Source of the DNA: Mycobacterium asiaticum
Lineage (GTDB): Bacteria; Actinomycetota; Actinomycetes; Mycobacteriales; Mycobacteriaceae
Reading direction: 5' to 3'
NCBI RefSeq assembly: GCF_001673315.1
Contig: NZ_LZLQ01000024.1
Coordinates: 62,001 to 126,000, forward strand
Length of the DNA stretch: 64,000 bases
Shown one piece after another: positions 46,658 to 55,848 of the stretch. The notes under the pieces are model-generated. The model ran no database searches and was not told the origin of the DNA. It was given only the letters and a program-made list of their open reading frames with translations. Within the stretch, counting starts at the first letter, position 1. Each line of letters opens with the position of its first letter. Made by a program: the position numbers and the translations under genes.

Positions 46658-47863
46658 CTAAGTAACCGCACCGGCGGTCTTCAGTTCGATAATGCGATCC
46701 CAGTCGAGTCCGAGTTCCAACAGGATCTCATCGGTCTGCTCCGCGAATCCAGGCGCCGGGGAGGTCTGTGGTGCGGCGACGTCGAATTGCACCGGGTTGG
46801 CGACCAGTTCGAGTTCGCCTGCGCGCACAACATATTCGTTCGCCCGGATCTGCGGGTCTGCTGCTGCTTGCAACGTGTCCTGCACCGGGGCCCAGGGACC
46901 GGCGAGCGTCGCGAAACGTTCGCTCCACTCGGCAAGGGTGCGCGTCGCAATGACTTTGGTCAAGATCTCGACCGCTTCTGCTGTATTCGCAGCGATTTTC
47001 TCGGCGTCACTAAAGCGCGGGTCGTCTGCCAGTTCTGGGCGATCGATGTGCCGGCACACATCGGCCCAGAATTTGGTGGGCTGCATCATGACTAGGGATA
47101 TATAGCGGTTGTCCGCGGTCGGGTACACGCCTACCAAAGGGTTGACCGGCGAGCCGTGGATGCCGGGCGGTGGCGACACCATCAGCTGCCCGAGATGATT
47201 CGTCAGCGCCACAGTGTGCCCCAACGACCACAATCCGCTACCCAGTAGTGACACATCGACGACGGACGGTTCGCCGGTGCGCTCGCGTTTGAGCAGCGCC
47301 GCCGCGATGCCGCCAGCGAGGTTGGTGCCCGAGATGGTGTCGCCATAGGCGGGCCCGGGCGGGTTGATCATGCCGTCGTAGCCCATCGGGGTGATGGTGG
47401 CGGCGGTCCCGGCCCGACACCAGAAGGCGGTCATGTCGTAGCCACCCTTGACGGACTCTGCGCCCCGCGGACCGAGCGCACTACCGCGGGCGTAGATGAT
47501 TGTTGGGTTGACCTCGCGAATGTGCTCGACGTCAATGCCGAACTTCTGCCGGTGCTCGGGCAGGAAACTGGTCAGGAAGACGTCGGAGCGGCGGGTGAGC
47601 TCATAGAGCACTTCCTTGCCTTCGGGCACCGACATGTCCAGCCCCATGCTGCGCTTACCGCGGTTGGCGTGCTCGATGTTGGGATTGGGGTCGCCCTCCA
47701 CGCGCAGCATTCCGGTCTGGCGCAGTCCGCGCTGCGGGTCCCCGGTGACCGCATGCTCGACTTTGACCACATCGGCGCCCCACTCGGCGAGTACCGCGCC
47801 CGCCGACGGCACGAAGCCGTACATGGCTACTTCCAGCACCCGCATGCCTTCCAGCGGTCTCAT
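46658..47863 (-). CDS. CaiB/BaiF family CoA-transferase
   Basis: A 401-aa family III CoA-transferase starting MRPLEGMRVLEVAMYGFVPSA. The catalytic aspartate is in VKGGYDMTAFW. It moves CoA between acyl groups, allowing activation of an acid without ATP, or works as a racemase. The upstream site gataatttcattctc links it to the GAGAAT group. It ends 320 bases before the mce operon, in the same direction. Confidence 0.9.
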   Translation of the reverse strand: MRPLEGMRVLEVAMYGFVPSAGAVLAEWGADVVKVEHAVTGDPQRGLRQTGMLRVEGDPNPNIEHANRGKRSMGLDMSVPEGKEVLYELTRRSDVFLTSFLPEHRQKFGIDVEHIREVNPTIIYARGSALGPRGAESVKGGYDMTAFWCRAGTAATITPMGYDGMINPPGPAYGDTISGTNLAGGIAAALLKRERTGEPSVVDVSLLGSGLWSLGHTVALTNHLGQLMVSPPPGIHGSPVNPLVGVYPTADNRYISLVMMQPTKFWADVCRHIDRPELADDPRFSDAEKIAANTAEAVEILTKVIATRTLAEWSERFATLAGPWAPVQDTLQAAADPQIRANEYVVRAGELELVANPVQFDVAAPQTSPAPGFAEQTDEILLELGLDWDRIIELKTAGAVT

Positions 47864-47964
47864 GCGGCCGCCGTGTGCTGCGCTGACATGGTGAGCCCCT
47901 TGGGTGTCGACCTCGTTGATACCAACGCTGATATCAACCCTGATAGCGATGTGGTGTCAGTCAC

Positions 47965-47979
47965 GATAATTTCATTCTC
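47965..47979. promoter_or_regulatory. GAGAAT-type palindrome (one mismatch)
   Basis: The sequence gataatttcattctc matches GAGAAT-N3-ATTCTC in 11 of 12 positions. It lies 100 bases upstream of the CoA-transferase start. The 369-base interval 47864-48232 holds this site and the next one, and no credible gene. Confidence 0.65.
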
Positions 47980-48139
47980 ATCCTGGGCGAATCTTACATT
48001 CGGGCGGCAGGAACTCAAGGCGGTAGTCAGACCTGATTGATCCGCGGAACAGCTGAGCGGTTGCACAGCGGTACCCCAGACACGCGCCAATTCCCTGGTT
48101 GCACGGGTTTTGTCATCCACTTGCAGCCGCCTTTAGCCT

Positions 48140-48154
48140 GAGAGTACGATTCTC
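48140..48154. promoter_or_regulatory. GAGAAT-type palindrome (one mismatch)
   Basis: The sequence gagagtacgattctc matches in 11 of 12 positions. It lies about 80 bases ahead of the SDR start, in the gap shared with the divergent CoA-transferase. Together with the 47965 site it could control both directions. Confidence 0.65.
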
Positions 48155-48232
48155 ATAATTGCAAGGAAGATTCTTTATCACCGAGACGGCGACGCACCGA
48201 AAGCTTTTCAAGCTGCTGCGCGAGGGGGCACA

Positions 48233-48934
48233 GTGAAGACCGCGGTGGTAACCGGCGGCGGATCGGGTATCGGACTCGCCGTCGTCAAGCGACTGCGCGC
48301 CGACGGTCTGAACGTCGCCGCGATCGATCTCAAACCATCCGATGACGACTTGGGCTTCACTGCCGACGTCACCGAACGCTCGCAGGTGGACGACGCGCTG
48401 TCGGCAATCCGAGACCGGTTTGGCCCGGTGACGATTCTGGTCAACGCCGCCGGACTGGACGGATTCAAGCGCTTCACCAACATCACCTTCGAGGACTGGC
48501 AGAAGGTGATCAACGTCAACCTCCATGGCGTATTCCACACCATCCAGGCGGTGCTGCCGGACATGGTGGAAGCCGGGTGGGGACGGATAGTCAATATCTC
48601 GTCGTCGAGCACCCATTCGGGCACCCCATATATGTCGCACTACGTGGCGGCGAAATCTGCCGTCAACGGACTCACCAAATCTTTGGCACTCGAGTATGGG
48701 CCAAGCGGCATCACCGTCAACGCGGTGCCACCGGGCTTTATCGACACGCCGATGCTGCGCAGCGCCGAGGCGAGTGGGTACCTCGGCGACATCGAGCAGA
48801 ACATCGCCAAGACGCCGGTGCGCCGCATCGGCAAGCCAGAAGACATCGCCTCGGCATGTGCTTTTTTGATCTCCGAAGAGGCCGGCTACATCACCGGCCA
48901 GATCTTAGGGGTCAACGGCGGTAGAAACACCTGA
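48233..48934 (+). CDS. Short-chain dehydrogenase/reductase
   Basis: A 233-aa classical SDR. The cofactor motif is TGGGSGIG, the NAG-equivalent is NAAG, and the catalytic Ser-Tyr-Lys is seen in ISSSS and YVAAK. It starts at GTG. It oxidises an alcohol or reduces a ketone, likely the product of the co-transcribed P450. It heads the SDR-ferredoxin-P450 unit. Confidence 0.9.
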   Translation: MKTAVVTGGGSGIGLAVVKRLRADGLNVAAIDLKPSDDDLGFTADVTERSQVDDALSAIRDRFGPVTILVNAAGLDGFKRFTNITFEDWQKVINVNLHGVFHTIQAVLPDMVEAGWGRIVNISSSSTHSGTPYMSHYVAAKSAVNGLTKSLALEYGPSGITVNAVPPGFIDTPMLRSAEASGYLGDIEQNIAKTPVRRIGKPEDIASACAFLISEEAGYITGQILGVNGGRNT

Positions 48935-48949
48935 ACAAGGAGAGAAGCG

Positions 48950-49144
48950 ATGAAAGTTCGGGTCGATTCCGAACGGTGCCAGGGTCACACGTTGTGCTCG
49001 ATGATCGCGCCGGAGTCGTTTGAACTCAGCGAACTCGACGGCAGCTCGTCGGCAGTCAACGAAGTGGTACCAGAGGATCAGCAAGACAAGGTCAGAGAAG
49101 CCGCCCAGTCCTGCCCGGAGCAGGCCATCATCCTGACCGACTAA
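48950..49144 (+). CDS. [3Fe-4S]-type ferredoxin
   Basis: A 64-aa ferredoxin. The N-terminal motif CQGHTLC has His at the place of a second Cys, and a third Cys is in SCPEQA, so it can bind a [3Fe-4S]-type cluster. In mycobacteria such ferredoxins supply electrons to the P450 encoded next to them. An aaggaga site precedes the ATG. Confidence 0.92.
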   Translation: MKVRVDSERCQGHTLCSMIAPESFELSELDGSSSAVNEVVPEDQQDKVREAAQSCPEQAIILTD

Positions 49145-49164
49145 ATGTCAAGGGAGACAGCGCT

Positions 49165-50544
49165 TTGAGTGTGGATGACAATGTGGATGGTGTAGCCCCC
49201 ATCGAGGATGATCGCAAGAAAAACCGGTACCACTTCGATCGGCACGCCGCGGAGTACCGGTCGCAGTTCAAGTCGATCACCGAAGAGATGCACGGCAAGT
49301 GCCCGATCGCGTGGACAGATACCTACGGCGGGCACTGGGTAGCAGCCGGCAGCACCGAGGTATTCGAACTCGCGCGCTGCCCGGCCGTCTCCAACGATCA
49401 TGACATTCATGGTGAACGGCGTGGCTACAAAGGCATTTCGATTCCGACGGCCAGTCGCGTGAGCGTTGTCCGGGGCGGCATCCTGGAAATGGACGATCCC
49501 GAACACCGCACCTACCGCACCGTGTTGAACCCTTATCTGTCCCCAGCGGCGGTAAAGCGCTGGATACCCTTCGTCGACGACGTCACCCGCGCCTGCCTGG
49601 ATGAGAAGATCGAGTCCGGCAACATCGACTTCGTCGACGATCTTGCCAACATCGTGCCCGCCGTCCTGACACTGGCGATGCTGGGAATCCCGCTCAAGAA
49701 GTGGAAGATGTACAGCGAGCCGGTACATGCAGCCGTCTATACCCCCGAGCACTCCCCCGACATCGAACGCGTCACCGCGATGCACCGGGAGATGGGCCTC
49801 GACATGGTGAACACCATGCTCGAGGTCCGCGAAAACCCGCGGCCCGGCATTGTCAATGGACTGCTGCAGATGCGGATCGACGGCGAGCCGGCACCGGATT
49901 TGGAGATCCTCGGCAACCTGGGCCTGGTTATCGGCGGCGGGTTCGACACCACGACGGCATTGACCGCGCATTCACTGGAATGGCTTTCCGAGCACCCTGA
50001 AGAGCGAAAACACCTGCACAGCAACCTCGATGCGCTGCTCGATCCGGCCACCGAGGAGTTCCTGCGCTTCTTTACCCCTGCCTCCGGTGACGGCCGGACA
50101 TTCTCCGACGATGTCGAAGTCAACGGGTACCAGTTCAAAGAGGGCGAGCGATTGTGGATCTCGTGGGCCATGGCTAATCGCGACCCGCTGGTATTCGCCG
50201 AACCAGACAAGGTCGTACTGGACCGTAAAGGCAACCGCCACTTCAGCTTCGGCATCGGGGTGCATCGCTGCGTCGGATCCAACGTGGCGCGCACGGTCTT
50301 CAAGTCGATGCTCACCGCGGTCTTGGACCGGATGCCGGACTATCAGTGCGATCCCGAGGGCGCGGTCCACTACGAGAGCATCGGTGTCATCCAAGGCATG
50401 CGCCATCTGCCGGCCACCTTCACCCCCGGCCGTAAAGTCGGTGCCGGCCTCGACGAGACACTGGATAAGCTGCAACGCATCTGCGAAGAGCAGGAATTGG
50501 CTCGGCCGGTCACCGAGCGCAAAGAAGCCGCGGTCATCGATTGA
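49165..50544 (+). CDS. Cytochrome P450, partner of the adjacent ferredoxin
   Basis: A 459-aa P450. The heme loop FSFGIGVHRCVGSN gives Cys369; the I-helix reads GGGFDTTTA. It starts with TTG at 49165 behind gggag; a GTG two codons later is possible. The C-terminal 40 residues extend beyond the typical core. Together with the SDR and ferredoxin it likely oxidises a hydroxyl or alkyl group of the unknown substrate. Confidence 0.92.
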   Translation: MSVDDNVDGVAPIEDDRKKNRYHFDRHAAEYRSQFKSITEEMHGKCPIAWTDTYGGHWVAAGSTEVFELARCPAVSNDHDIHGERRGYKGISIPTASRVSVVRGGILEMDDPEHRTYRTVLNPYLSPAAVKRWIPFVDDVTRACLDEKIESGNIDFVDDLANIVPAVLTLAMLGIPLKKWKMYSEPVHAAVYTPEHSPDIERVTAMHREMGLDMVNTMLEVRENPRPGIVNGLLQMRIDGEPAPDLEILGNLGLVIGGGFDTTTALTAHSLEWLSEHPEERKHLHSNLDALLDPATEEFLRFFTPASGDGRTFSDDVEVNGYQFKEGERLWISWAMANRDPLVFAEPDKVVLDRKGNRHFSFGIGVHRCVGSNVARTVFKSMLTAVLDRMPDYQCDPEGAVHYESIGVIQGMRHLPATFTPGRKVGAGLDETLDKLQRICEEQELARPVTERKEAAVID

Positions 50545-50686
50545 GTCGCGCTACCGTCGGACAGCAGCCCGCTGCCCACCCGATAGCGGGCCCGTTGACG
50601 GGGGCGATTTTTCAGAGTAGGCCTGTGCAGCGTGGCCGCGCTCTATATTCAATCGAACGCGCGCACTACAGATGGGAGGCGCACCG

Positions 50687-51127
50687 GTGAGGACTCTCGC
50701 AGTGACTCTTGCGCTTGCTTTTCTGGCCGGGGGGGCCGCGCTGACTCTTTCGCCGACCGCCCATTCGGACATGCTGGTTGGCAACTACACGGCGAACACC
50801 GACCGCGATCGCGGCCACAACTGGCTTTGGGCCGTTCGGCCCTGTCGCTCACGCGCACCGGCATGCCTGACCATCCAAGCGGTACCGCAACCCAACGGTC
50901 AGGCGGCGTGGTACCAGGCCGACGCCTACCTTTCTAATGGCCGCTACACCATGTCGGTCGATGTGCCGGATGGTGTCCGCTGCGTGGTCCAGTTCTTCCC
51001 TTCGCATGACGTCTATTCGTGGGACGCAGTCTCATTGAGTGGCGAATTGGTCACTACATACGACACCGGGTGTGGCGGCAGCCCAGGGGGCACCGACACT
51101 TACCCCTTTACGCTCGTGCGATGGTAG
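50687..51127 (+). CDS. Secreted protein of unknown function
   Basis: A 146-aa exported protein. The GTG at 50687 follows gggaggcgcacc; the signal peptide VRTLAVTLALAFLAGGAALT is clear. Four or five cysteines, a Trp-rich segment (HNWLWAVRPC) and a beta-rich composition are seen. No family could be named. Confidence 0.7.
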   Translation: MRTLAVTLALAFLAGGAALTLSPTAHSDMLVGNYTANTDRDRGHNWLWAVRPCRSRAPACLTIQAVPQPNGQAAWYQADAYLSNGRYTMSVDVPDGVRCVVQFFPSHDVYSWDAVSLSGELVTTYDTGCGGSPGGTDTYPFTLVRW

Positions 51128-51235
51128 CCGCGAGCGCCTCAGCCTCCCGGGGTCGAATTCCCGTGCTAACTAGGTGCGCACGCGCCAGTTCGGCCGCTTC
51201 CTCGACGCTTATTTTTCGGCAGCGATTCTGATGCG
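51108..51235 (-). pseudogene. Possible remnant of an Ldh-type oxidoreductase
   Basis: On the minus strand the translation KISVEEAAELARAHLVSTG continues with a similar helical block (IRPREAEALAATIARA), then stops. This looks like the N-terminus of malate/L-lactate dehydrogenase family proteins. No continuation exists downstream, where the secreted gene overlaps on the other strand. The match is short, so this is tentative. Confidence 0.3.
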
Positions 51236-51299
51236 GGAAATGCCAATACCAAGCACCGAGGGGTTCAGTCGATGACGAGGGTGACGGGCAGGAAGCGCA

Positions 51300-52382
51300 A
51301 TGGGTGAGGGGAAACCACCGCCGGATCATTCGGCCACTTCGAAAGCCGACGCGATGGCGTTGCTCGAGGAAGCCGAAGCAGAGGCCGCCGAAGCCGAAGC
51401 CTTAGCCGCCGCCGCCCGGGCGCGTGCCCGCGCCGCCCGGTTACGGCGCGAAATGCTGGCAAGGCCCGAGACCGATGCCGGCAACGCCGTTGCCGTTGAT
51501 GGTGCCGACGCCGACAGCGACGCCGTGGTCGATGCCAAGGCTGATACCGACGCCGACGCCGACGCCGATGCCGTTACCGACGCCGACGTCGAAGCCGAAG
51601 CCGAGGCCGACGCCGTTACCGAGGCCGATGCCGTAACCGAGGCCGATGCCGTTACCGACGTCGCGATTATCACTGACCCCACGGTCGAAACCACCAACGT
51701 CGAGGCCGACTCCGCTACAGCCGAAGAGGAGGCCGACGAGGCCGACGAGGACGAGGCCGCCGAAGACGAGGCCGCCGAAGACGACACCGCCGAAGACGAG
51801 GCCGCCGAAGACGAGGCCGCCGGAGACGACACCGACGAGGACGAGGCGGTCGCACCCGCGGCGCGGCTAACCCGATCGCCCCGGCGGCGACGCCGGTTGC
51901 CCTCCCTATCAACAACTTTCAAGGCGGTGGCGGTCATCCTCATCTGCGCGTTTGTCGCCGCCAGCGGATACATGCTGTGGTACGAACGTGACGCCACCAA
52001 ACGGCAGGAGCGCGCCGCGAGCTTCGTCGCCGGGGCCAAGCAGGGCGTGATCAACATGACCTCACTGGACTTCAGTAGGGCCAAGGAAGACGTGCAGCGC
52101 CTGCTTGACAGCTCCACCGGCGAGTTCAAGGACGACTTCCAGCAGCGTGCAAAGGATTTCGTGTCGGTCGTCCAGCAGTCCAAGGTGGTCACCCAGGGAA
52201 CGATCACCGCAACGGCGGTCGAATCCATGGGCGATCATTCCGCTTCGGTACTGGTCGCGGCGACATCGCGGATCACCAATGCCGCGGGCGCCAAGGACGA
52301 ACCACGCGTGTGGCGGCTCCGGGTAACCGTGACTGAAGAAGGCGGACAGTACAAGATGTCAAAGTTGGAGTTCGTAGCGTGA
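51300..52382 (+). CDS. Mce-associated membrane protein with acidic repeats, first of a pair
   Basis: A 360-aa protein. Residues about 15-45 form an Ala/Glu/Arg coil like that in 22773. Residues about 60-185 are a very acidic Asp/Ala/Glu/Thr repeat region. A membrane helix lies near 215-233, then the Mce-associated domain with [18 protein letters not shown] and a terminal MSKLEFVA. The ATG follows caggaag. Its stop overlaps the partner start (GTGA). Confidence 0.8.
   Translation: MGEGKPPPDHSATSKADAMALLEEAEAEAAEAEALAAAARARARAARLRREMLARPETDAGNAVAVDGADADSDAVVDAKADTDADADADAVTDADVEAEAEADAVTEADAVTEADAVTDVAIITDPTVETTNVEADSATAEEEADEADEDEAAEDEAAEDDTAEDEAAEDEAAGDDTDEDEAVAPAARLTRSPRRRRRLPSLSTTFKAVAVILICAFVAASGYMLWYERDATKRQERAASFVAGAKQGVINMTSLDFSRAKEDVQRLLDSSTGEFKDDFQQRAKDFVSVVQQSKVVTQGTITATAVESMGDHSASVLVAATSRITNAAGAKDEPRVWRLRVTVTEEGGQYKMSKLEFVA
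51490..51850 (+). repeat. Degenerate acidic coding repeats
   Basis: Short repeats inside the 51300 gene: 18-base units encoding VTEADA (about 51610-51660) and 15-base units encoding DEAAE (about 51745-51845). The DNA is built from variations of gccgacgcc and gaggccgcc, which suggests slippage and likely length variation between strains. Confidence 0.75.
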
Positions 52383-53038
52383 CCAGTGAAGGCCGCGAAA
52401 GCTTCGTATCCCGCGACATCGAACCCACCGAGACAGAGATTGTCGACGACGATGCGGACGAACCCGAGGTGGGCGAATCGGTGGCCGACCTGCCAGCAGC
52501 CGACGATCCCCAAGAAAGTAAACGCGGGCAGCGGAACAGGCCTCCCAGACTGCCCAAAGTGAAGGTCCTTACCGTAGCTCTGGTCCTGCTGCTGCTGACA
52601 TCCGCCGGTGTGGCGACGTGGTTGTACTTTGCGCGTTATCAGCCACTCCGACAGACCGACCCCAGCGTCGCCCAGACCGTCGTCAAAGCGGCCTCCGAAG
52701 GAACAGTTGCGCTGCTCTCCTATTCACCCGAATCGCTGGACAAAGACTTTGCCAATGCCAAGTTGCACCTTTCCGGGGATTTCCTGTCGTACTACAACCA
52801 GTTCACCGAGCAAATCGTGGCTCCGGCGGCCAAGCAGAAGTCGCTGAAAACCACCGCGCACGTGATTCGGGCCGCCGTGTCGGAGTTGCACCCCGATTCC
52901 GCGGTGGTCCTGGTTTACGTCGACCAGAGCACCACGAGCAAGGACAAGCCCGATCCTTCGATGTCGGCCAGCAGCGTCCTGGTGAGCATGATCCGGTCGC
53001 ATGGCACCTGGCTGATCACCAAGTTCGACCCGGTCTAG
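52379..53038 (+). CDS. Mce-associated membrane protein, second of a pair
   Basis: A 219-aa single-pass protein with an acidic N-terminus, a helix at about 62-82 and a domain containing [21 protein letters not shown]. It ends WLITKFDPV. It starts with GTG overlapping the stop of its partner. It is a clear paralogue of the 35301 gene, so the pair as a unit was duplicated. Confidence 0.82.
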   Translation: MTSEGRESFVSRDIEPTETEIVDDDADEPEVGESVADLPAADDPQESKRGQRNRPPRLPKVKVLTVALVLLLLTSAGVATWLYFARYQPLRQTDPSVAQTVVKAASEGTVALLSYSPESLDKDFANAKLHLSGDFLSYYNQFTEQIVAPAAKQKSLKTTAHVIRAAVSELHPDSAVVLVYVDQSTTSKDKPDPSMSASSVLVSMIRSHGTWLITKFDPV

Positions 53039-53087
53039 GAAAACTCGTCAGTATCGCCGCTGACGTCGACGGTGCACAGCACGAAAC

Positions 53088-54263
53088 TCAGCTTCGCGGC
53101 AGGCCGAGCACTCTCTGGGCGATGATGTTGCGCTGAATTTCCGACGTGCCACCGGCGATGGTGCCGGAAAAGCTTCGCGCATAACGTTCGAACCAGCTCG
53201 AGTAGTAGTGGTCGAGGTTCATCGGTTCGTACGGCCCGGTCAGGGCAGGACTGATCAGCCCGTTGCCACCGGCGGACTCCAGCGCATGTTCGAAGGCGCG
53301 CAGTTCCGCCTCGGAACCCAGCAGCTTGAGCACCGAGATGGCGGCCACGTCATCCTCGCCGCGCGCCGCCCGGGCCAGAGCCACCGAACCCAGCAGGCGC
53401 AACGCCTGTTTGTCCATGACGGTGGTCGCGTAGCGATCGCGGTCTAACTCACTGGCCGGGCGGTAGTCGGCGATGACGTTGTCCAGCCGGTCGGCGAAGC
53501 CGAGCCACATCATGGTGCGCTCGTGGCCGAGGGATCCGTTGGCCACCCGCCAGCCCTGGTTCAGGTCGCCGACCAGGTTCTCCGCCGGCACCCTTACATC
53601 GGTGAAGAACACTTCGTTGAAGTCCAAGTCGTCGGCCGAGCAGATGGACGGAAACGGCCGGCGCACAACTCCTTCGGTATCGGTCGGGATCACCAGGACG
53701 CTGATGCCCTTGTGCTTGGGGGCGTCGGGATCGGTACGCACGAATGTGAGCAAGACGTCGGCGTCGTGCGCGCCCGAGGTCCACACCTTCTGCCCGTTGA
53801 CCACGAAGTGATCGCCTTCAAGCACCGCGCGGGTACGCAACGACGCCAGGTCAGAACCCGCGCTCGGCTCGCTCATGCCCAGCGAAGCGGTGATCTCGGC
53901 GCGCAAGATCGGGACCGCCCACCGGTGCTTCTGTTCGTCAGTGCCGAACGACAACAGCGATGCCGCAACAATATTCACGCCCTGCGGATTGAAGCTGTGA
54001 TAAATGCGCCGACGACCGAGCTCGGCGAGGTAGACGAACTGCTGCAGCACGGTGGCATTGCGGCCGCCGAATTCCGGTGGCTGACTGGGCAGTAGCCAGC
54101 CGTTGTCGAACAACAGCCGCTGCCAACGACGGGCCCACTGCGGCATGTGCGACACCGAACGCGGCCGCTCTTGCAGTTCGTCTGCGGGCGGCAGGTTTTC
54201 GTCGAGGAAGGCCGCGAACGCCGCGCGGAATTCCTCGACGTCGGAATCAAAAGTCAGCTGCAC
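53088..54263 (-). CDS. Acyl-CoA dehydrogenase (long subunit)
   Basis: A 391-aa FAD enzyme that desaturates an acyl-CoA. The blocks ITASLGMSEPSAGSDL, FVVNGQKVWTSGAHDAD and the C-terminal AGGTSEIQRNIIAQRVLGLP are diagnostic. Its start overlaps the end of the shorter acyl-CoA dehydrogenase by 17 bases. Pairing of a normal-length and a short subunit is the layout of heterotetrameric steroid-type dehydrogenases such as FadE28-FadE29. Confidence 0.92.
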   Translation of the reverse strand: MQLTFDSDVEEFRAAFAAFLDENLPPADELQERPRSVSHMPQWARRWQRLLFDNGWLLPSQPPEFGGRNATVLQQFVYLAELGRRRIYHSFNPQGVNIVAASLLSFGTDEQKHRWAVPILRAEITASLGMSEPSAGSDLASLRTRAVLEGDHFVVNGQKVWTSGAHDADVLLTFVRTDPDAPKHKGISVLVIPTDTEGVVRRPFPSICSADDLDFNEVFFTDVRVPAENLVGDLNQGWRVANGSLGHERTMMWLGFADRLDNVIADYRPASELDRDRYATTVMDKQALRLLGSVALARAARGEDDVAAISVLKLLGSEAELRAFEHALESAGGNGLISPALTGPYEPMNLDHYYSSWFERYARSFSGTIAGGTSEIQRNIIAQRVLGLPRS

Positions 54264-55245
54264 GGTACTCCTCGGCGATCTGGGCCCGGTGTTCTGCAGC
54301 GCCGCCCAGCATCAGCTCGCCCGCCTTGGCGCGTTTCAGCGCGAACTGCAGGTCGTTCTCCCAGGTGAAGCCCATTGCTCCGTGCAGCTGTAAACCGTGC
54401 CGGAACACCAGCGACTGGCATTCGCCCGCCGACGCTTTGGCCATCGCGGCGGCCAGCCGGCGACGCGGATCGTCGGCCGAGATGGTCAGGGCGGCGAAGT
54501 ATGCCAGCGCCCGCGCGCGCTGTACTGCGACGTGCATGTCGGCGGCCTTGTGCTGGACGGCCTGGAAGGAGCCGATCGGCACGCCGAACTGGTGACGGCT
54601 GCGGACATGTTCGAGTGCCAGGTCCAGGATGCGCTGGCAAGCGCCGACCATCGTTACCGCCATGCCGGTCAGCGCGATATGACGCGCGCGTTCGGGATCG
54701 ACGGCGAGGCGGTCACTTTCGGGCACCCGAACCTCCCGGAAAGAGACGTCAGCCACATGCAACACCGGATCGAATACCGATTCCCGCCGCACGGCCAGCT
54801 GTGCGGTATCGGTGAGGAAGACGCCGGCCTCGGTCACCACCGCGACGCGGTCGGCACGATCGCCGTCGAGCACGTGCCGGGCGGTGCCGTCGAGAACCCA
54901 GCCGTCGGCATCGCGGCGCGCGGAGACACCGCTGTACGCCGCCGTGCCGGACTGATTCGGGTCGAACCGTTCACCGGCCAGCGGCGCGAATTGGCTCATC
55001 GTCGCCAGGAACGGTGTGGGGTCGGTGGCGTGGCCCAGTTGCTCGAGCACTATCGCCAATTCCACCGCACTGGCCGGGCCGTTCAGCTCGGTCCAACCGA
55101 GCTCCACGTACAGCTTCCACAGCGGCTCGGTATCGACACCTTCTTCGGCCACGCCGCGCACCAGGGAAGGTGGGCACTGTTTGGTGACGACATCGCGCAC
55201 CGTGTCCTGCCACAGCCGCTGATCAGCGTCGAACTCCAAAATCAT
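54247..55245 (-). CDS. Acyl-CoA dehydrogenase (short subunit)
   Basis: A 332-aa acyl-CoA dehydrogenase-like protein, shorter than usual, starting MILEFDADQRLWQDTVRDVV. The ATG at 55245 follows gggaggcgg. The C-terminal blocks SRHQFGVPIGSFQAVQHKAAD and LQLHGAMGFTWE are conserved, while the middle beta domain is shortened. It probably forms the partner subunit of the 53088 protein. Confidence 0.9.
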   Translation of the reverse strand: MILEFDADQRLWQDTVRDVVTKQCPPSLVRGVAEEGVDTEPLWKLYVELGWTELNGPASAVELAIVLEQLGHATDPTPFLATMSQFAPLAGERFDPNQSGTAAYSGVSARRDADGWVLDGTARHVLDGDRADRVAVVTEAGVFLTDTAQLAVRRESVFDPVLHVADVSFREVRVPESDRLAVDPERARHIALTGMAVTMVGACQRILDLALEHVRSRHQFGVPIGSFQAVQHKAADMHVAVQRARALAYFAALTISADDPRRRLAAAMAKASAGECQSLVFRHGLQLHGAMGFTWENDLQFALKRAKAGELMLGGAAEHRAQIAEEYRAADF

Positions 55246-55277
55246 GCGGGGCCGCCTCCCGTTCAAGAATATCTGGC

Positions 55278-55292
55278 GAGAATAACATTCTC
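55278..55292. promoter_or_regulatory. Perfect GAGAAT-N3-ATTCTC palindrome
   Basis: The sequence gagaataacattctc is located 32 bases upstream of the short acyl-CoA dehydrogenase start and about 55 bases upstream of the divergent SnoaL-like gene. One site could control both units. Confidence 0.75.
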
Positions 55293-55347
55293 TTTGACGG
55301 AAGTTGTAATCTCAAAACCGGCTATGACTTATACCGAAGGGGTCGTG

Positions 55348-55848
55348 ATGCTGGATACCGCAGCAGCGCTGTGGGAGATCGAGGAGATCAAGCAACTGAA
55401 GGCCCGCTACTGCCGCTACTTGGACGCCAAACGCTGGGAGGACTGGCGGGGGCTCTTCGCCGATGACTTCGTCAGCGACACCTCAGCCTCCGGCGGCAAG
55501 GTGATTCAAGGCGCGGACGACTTCGTGTCGTATGTGCGCGGCGCGCTGGGCAAGGCGTCGCAGCCCACGGCCCATCAGGTGCATGCCCCGGAGATCACCC
55601 TCACTTCGGATACCACCGCGAGCGGAGTCTGGGCGTTGCATGACGTCGTCCGCCTGGGTCCGGGCGTCAACCTCGACGGGCGGGGGCACTACCACGAGAC
55701 CTACGAGAAGGTCGACGGGCGATGGTTGATCAAGACCTCAACGTTGACCCGGTTGCGTGAGGACGTATTCAATTCGCTGTTCTCCGTGCGAATCTCACCT
55801 CGACTGCGGGACGCAGGATCCGCCCTGGCGCGCAGGCTCGGCCGGTGA
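55348..55848 (+). CDS. SnoaL-like / NTF2-fold protein
   Basis: A 166-aa cone-fold protein. The block LKARYCRYLDAKRWEDWRGL followed by FADDFVSD is typical of the SnoaL-like NTF2 superfamily, which includes hydratases, isomerases and dehydratases. The ATG at 55348 follows gaagggg; an ATG at 55324 (eight codons earlier) is also possible. The long frame from 54397 is a shadow of the dehydrogenase. It overlaps the next gene by four bases. Confidence 0.85.
   Translation: MLDTAAALWEIEEIKQLKARYCRYLDAKRWEDWRGLFADDFVSDTSASGGKVIQGADDFVSYVRGALGKASQPTAHQVHAPEITLTSDTTASGVWALHDVVRLGPGVNLDGRGHYHETYEKVDGRWLIKTSTLTRLREDVFNSLFSVRISPRLRDAGSALARRLGR

Noticed and set aside
46229..47095. 288-aa plus-strand frame across the mce upstream region
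   Set aside because: It is antisense to the CoA-transferase and yrbEA ends, with no family motif.
54397..55347. Long N-terminal extension of the SnoaL-like gene
   Set aside because: This part is antisense to the short acyl-CoA dehydrogenase; the conserved SnoaL fold begins after 55348.
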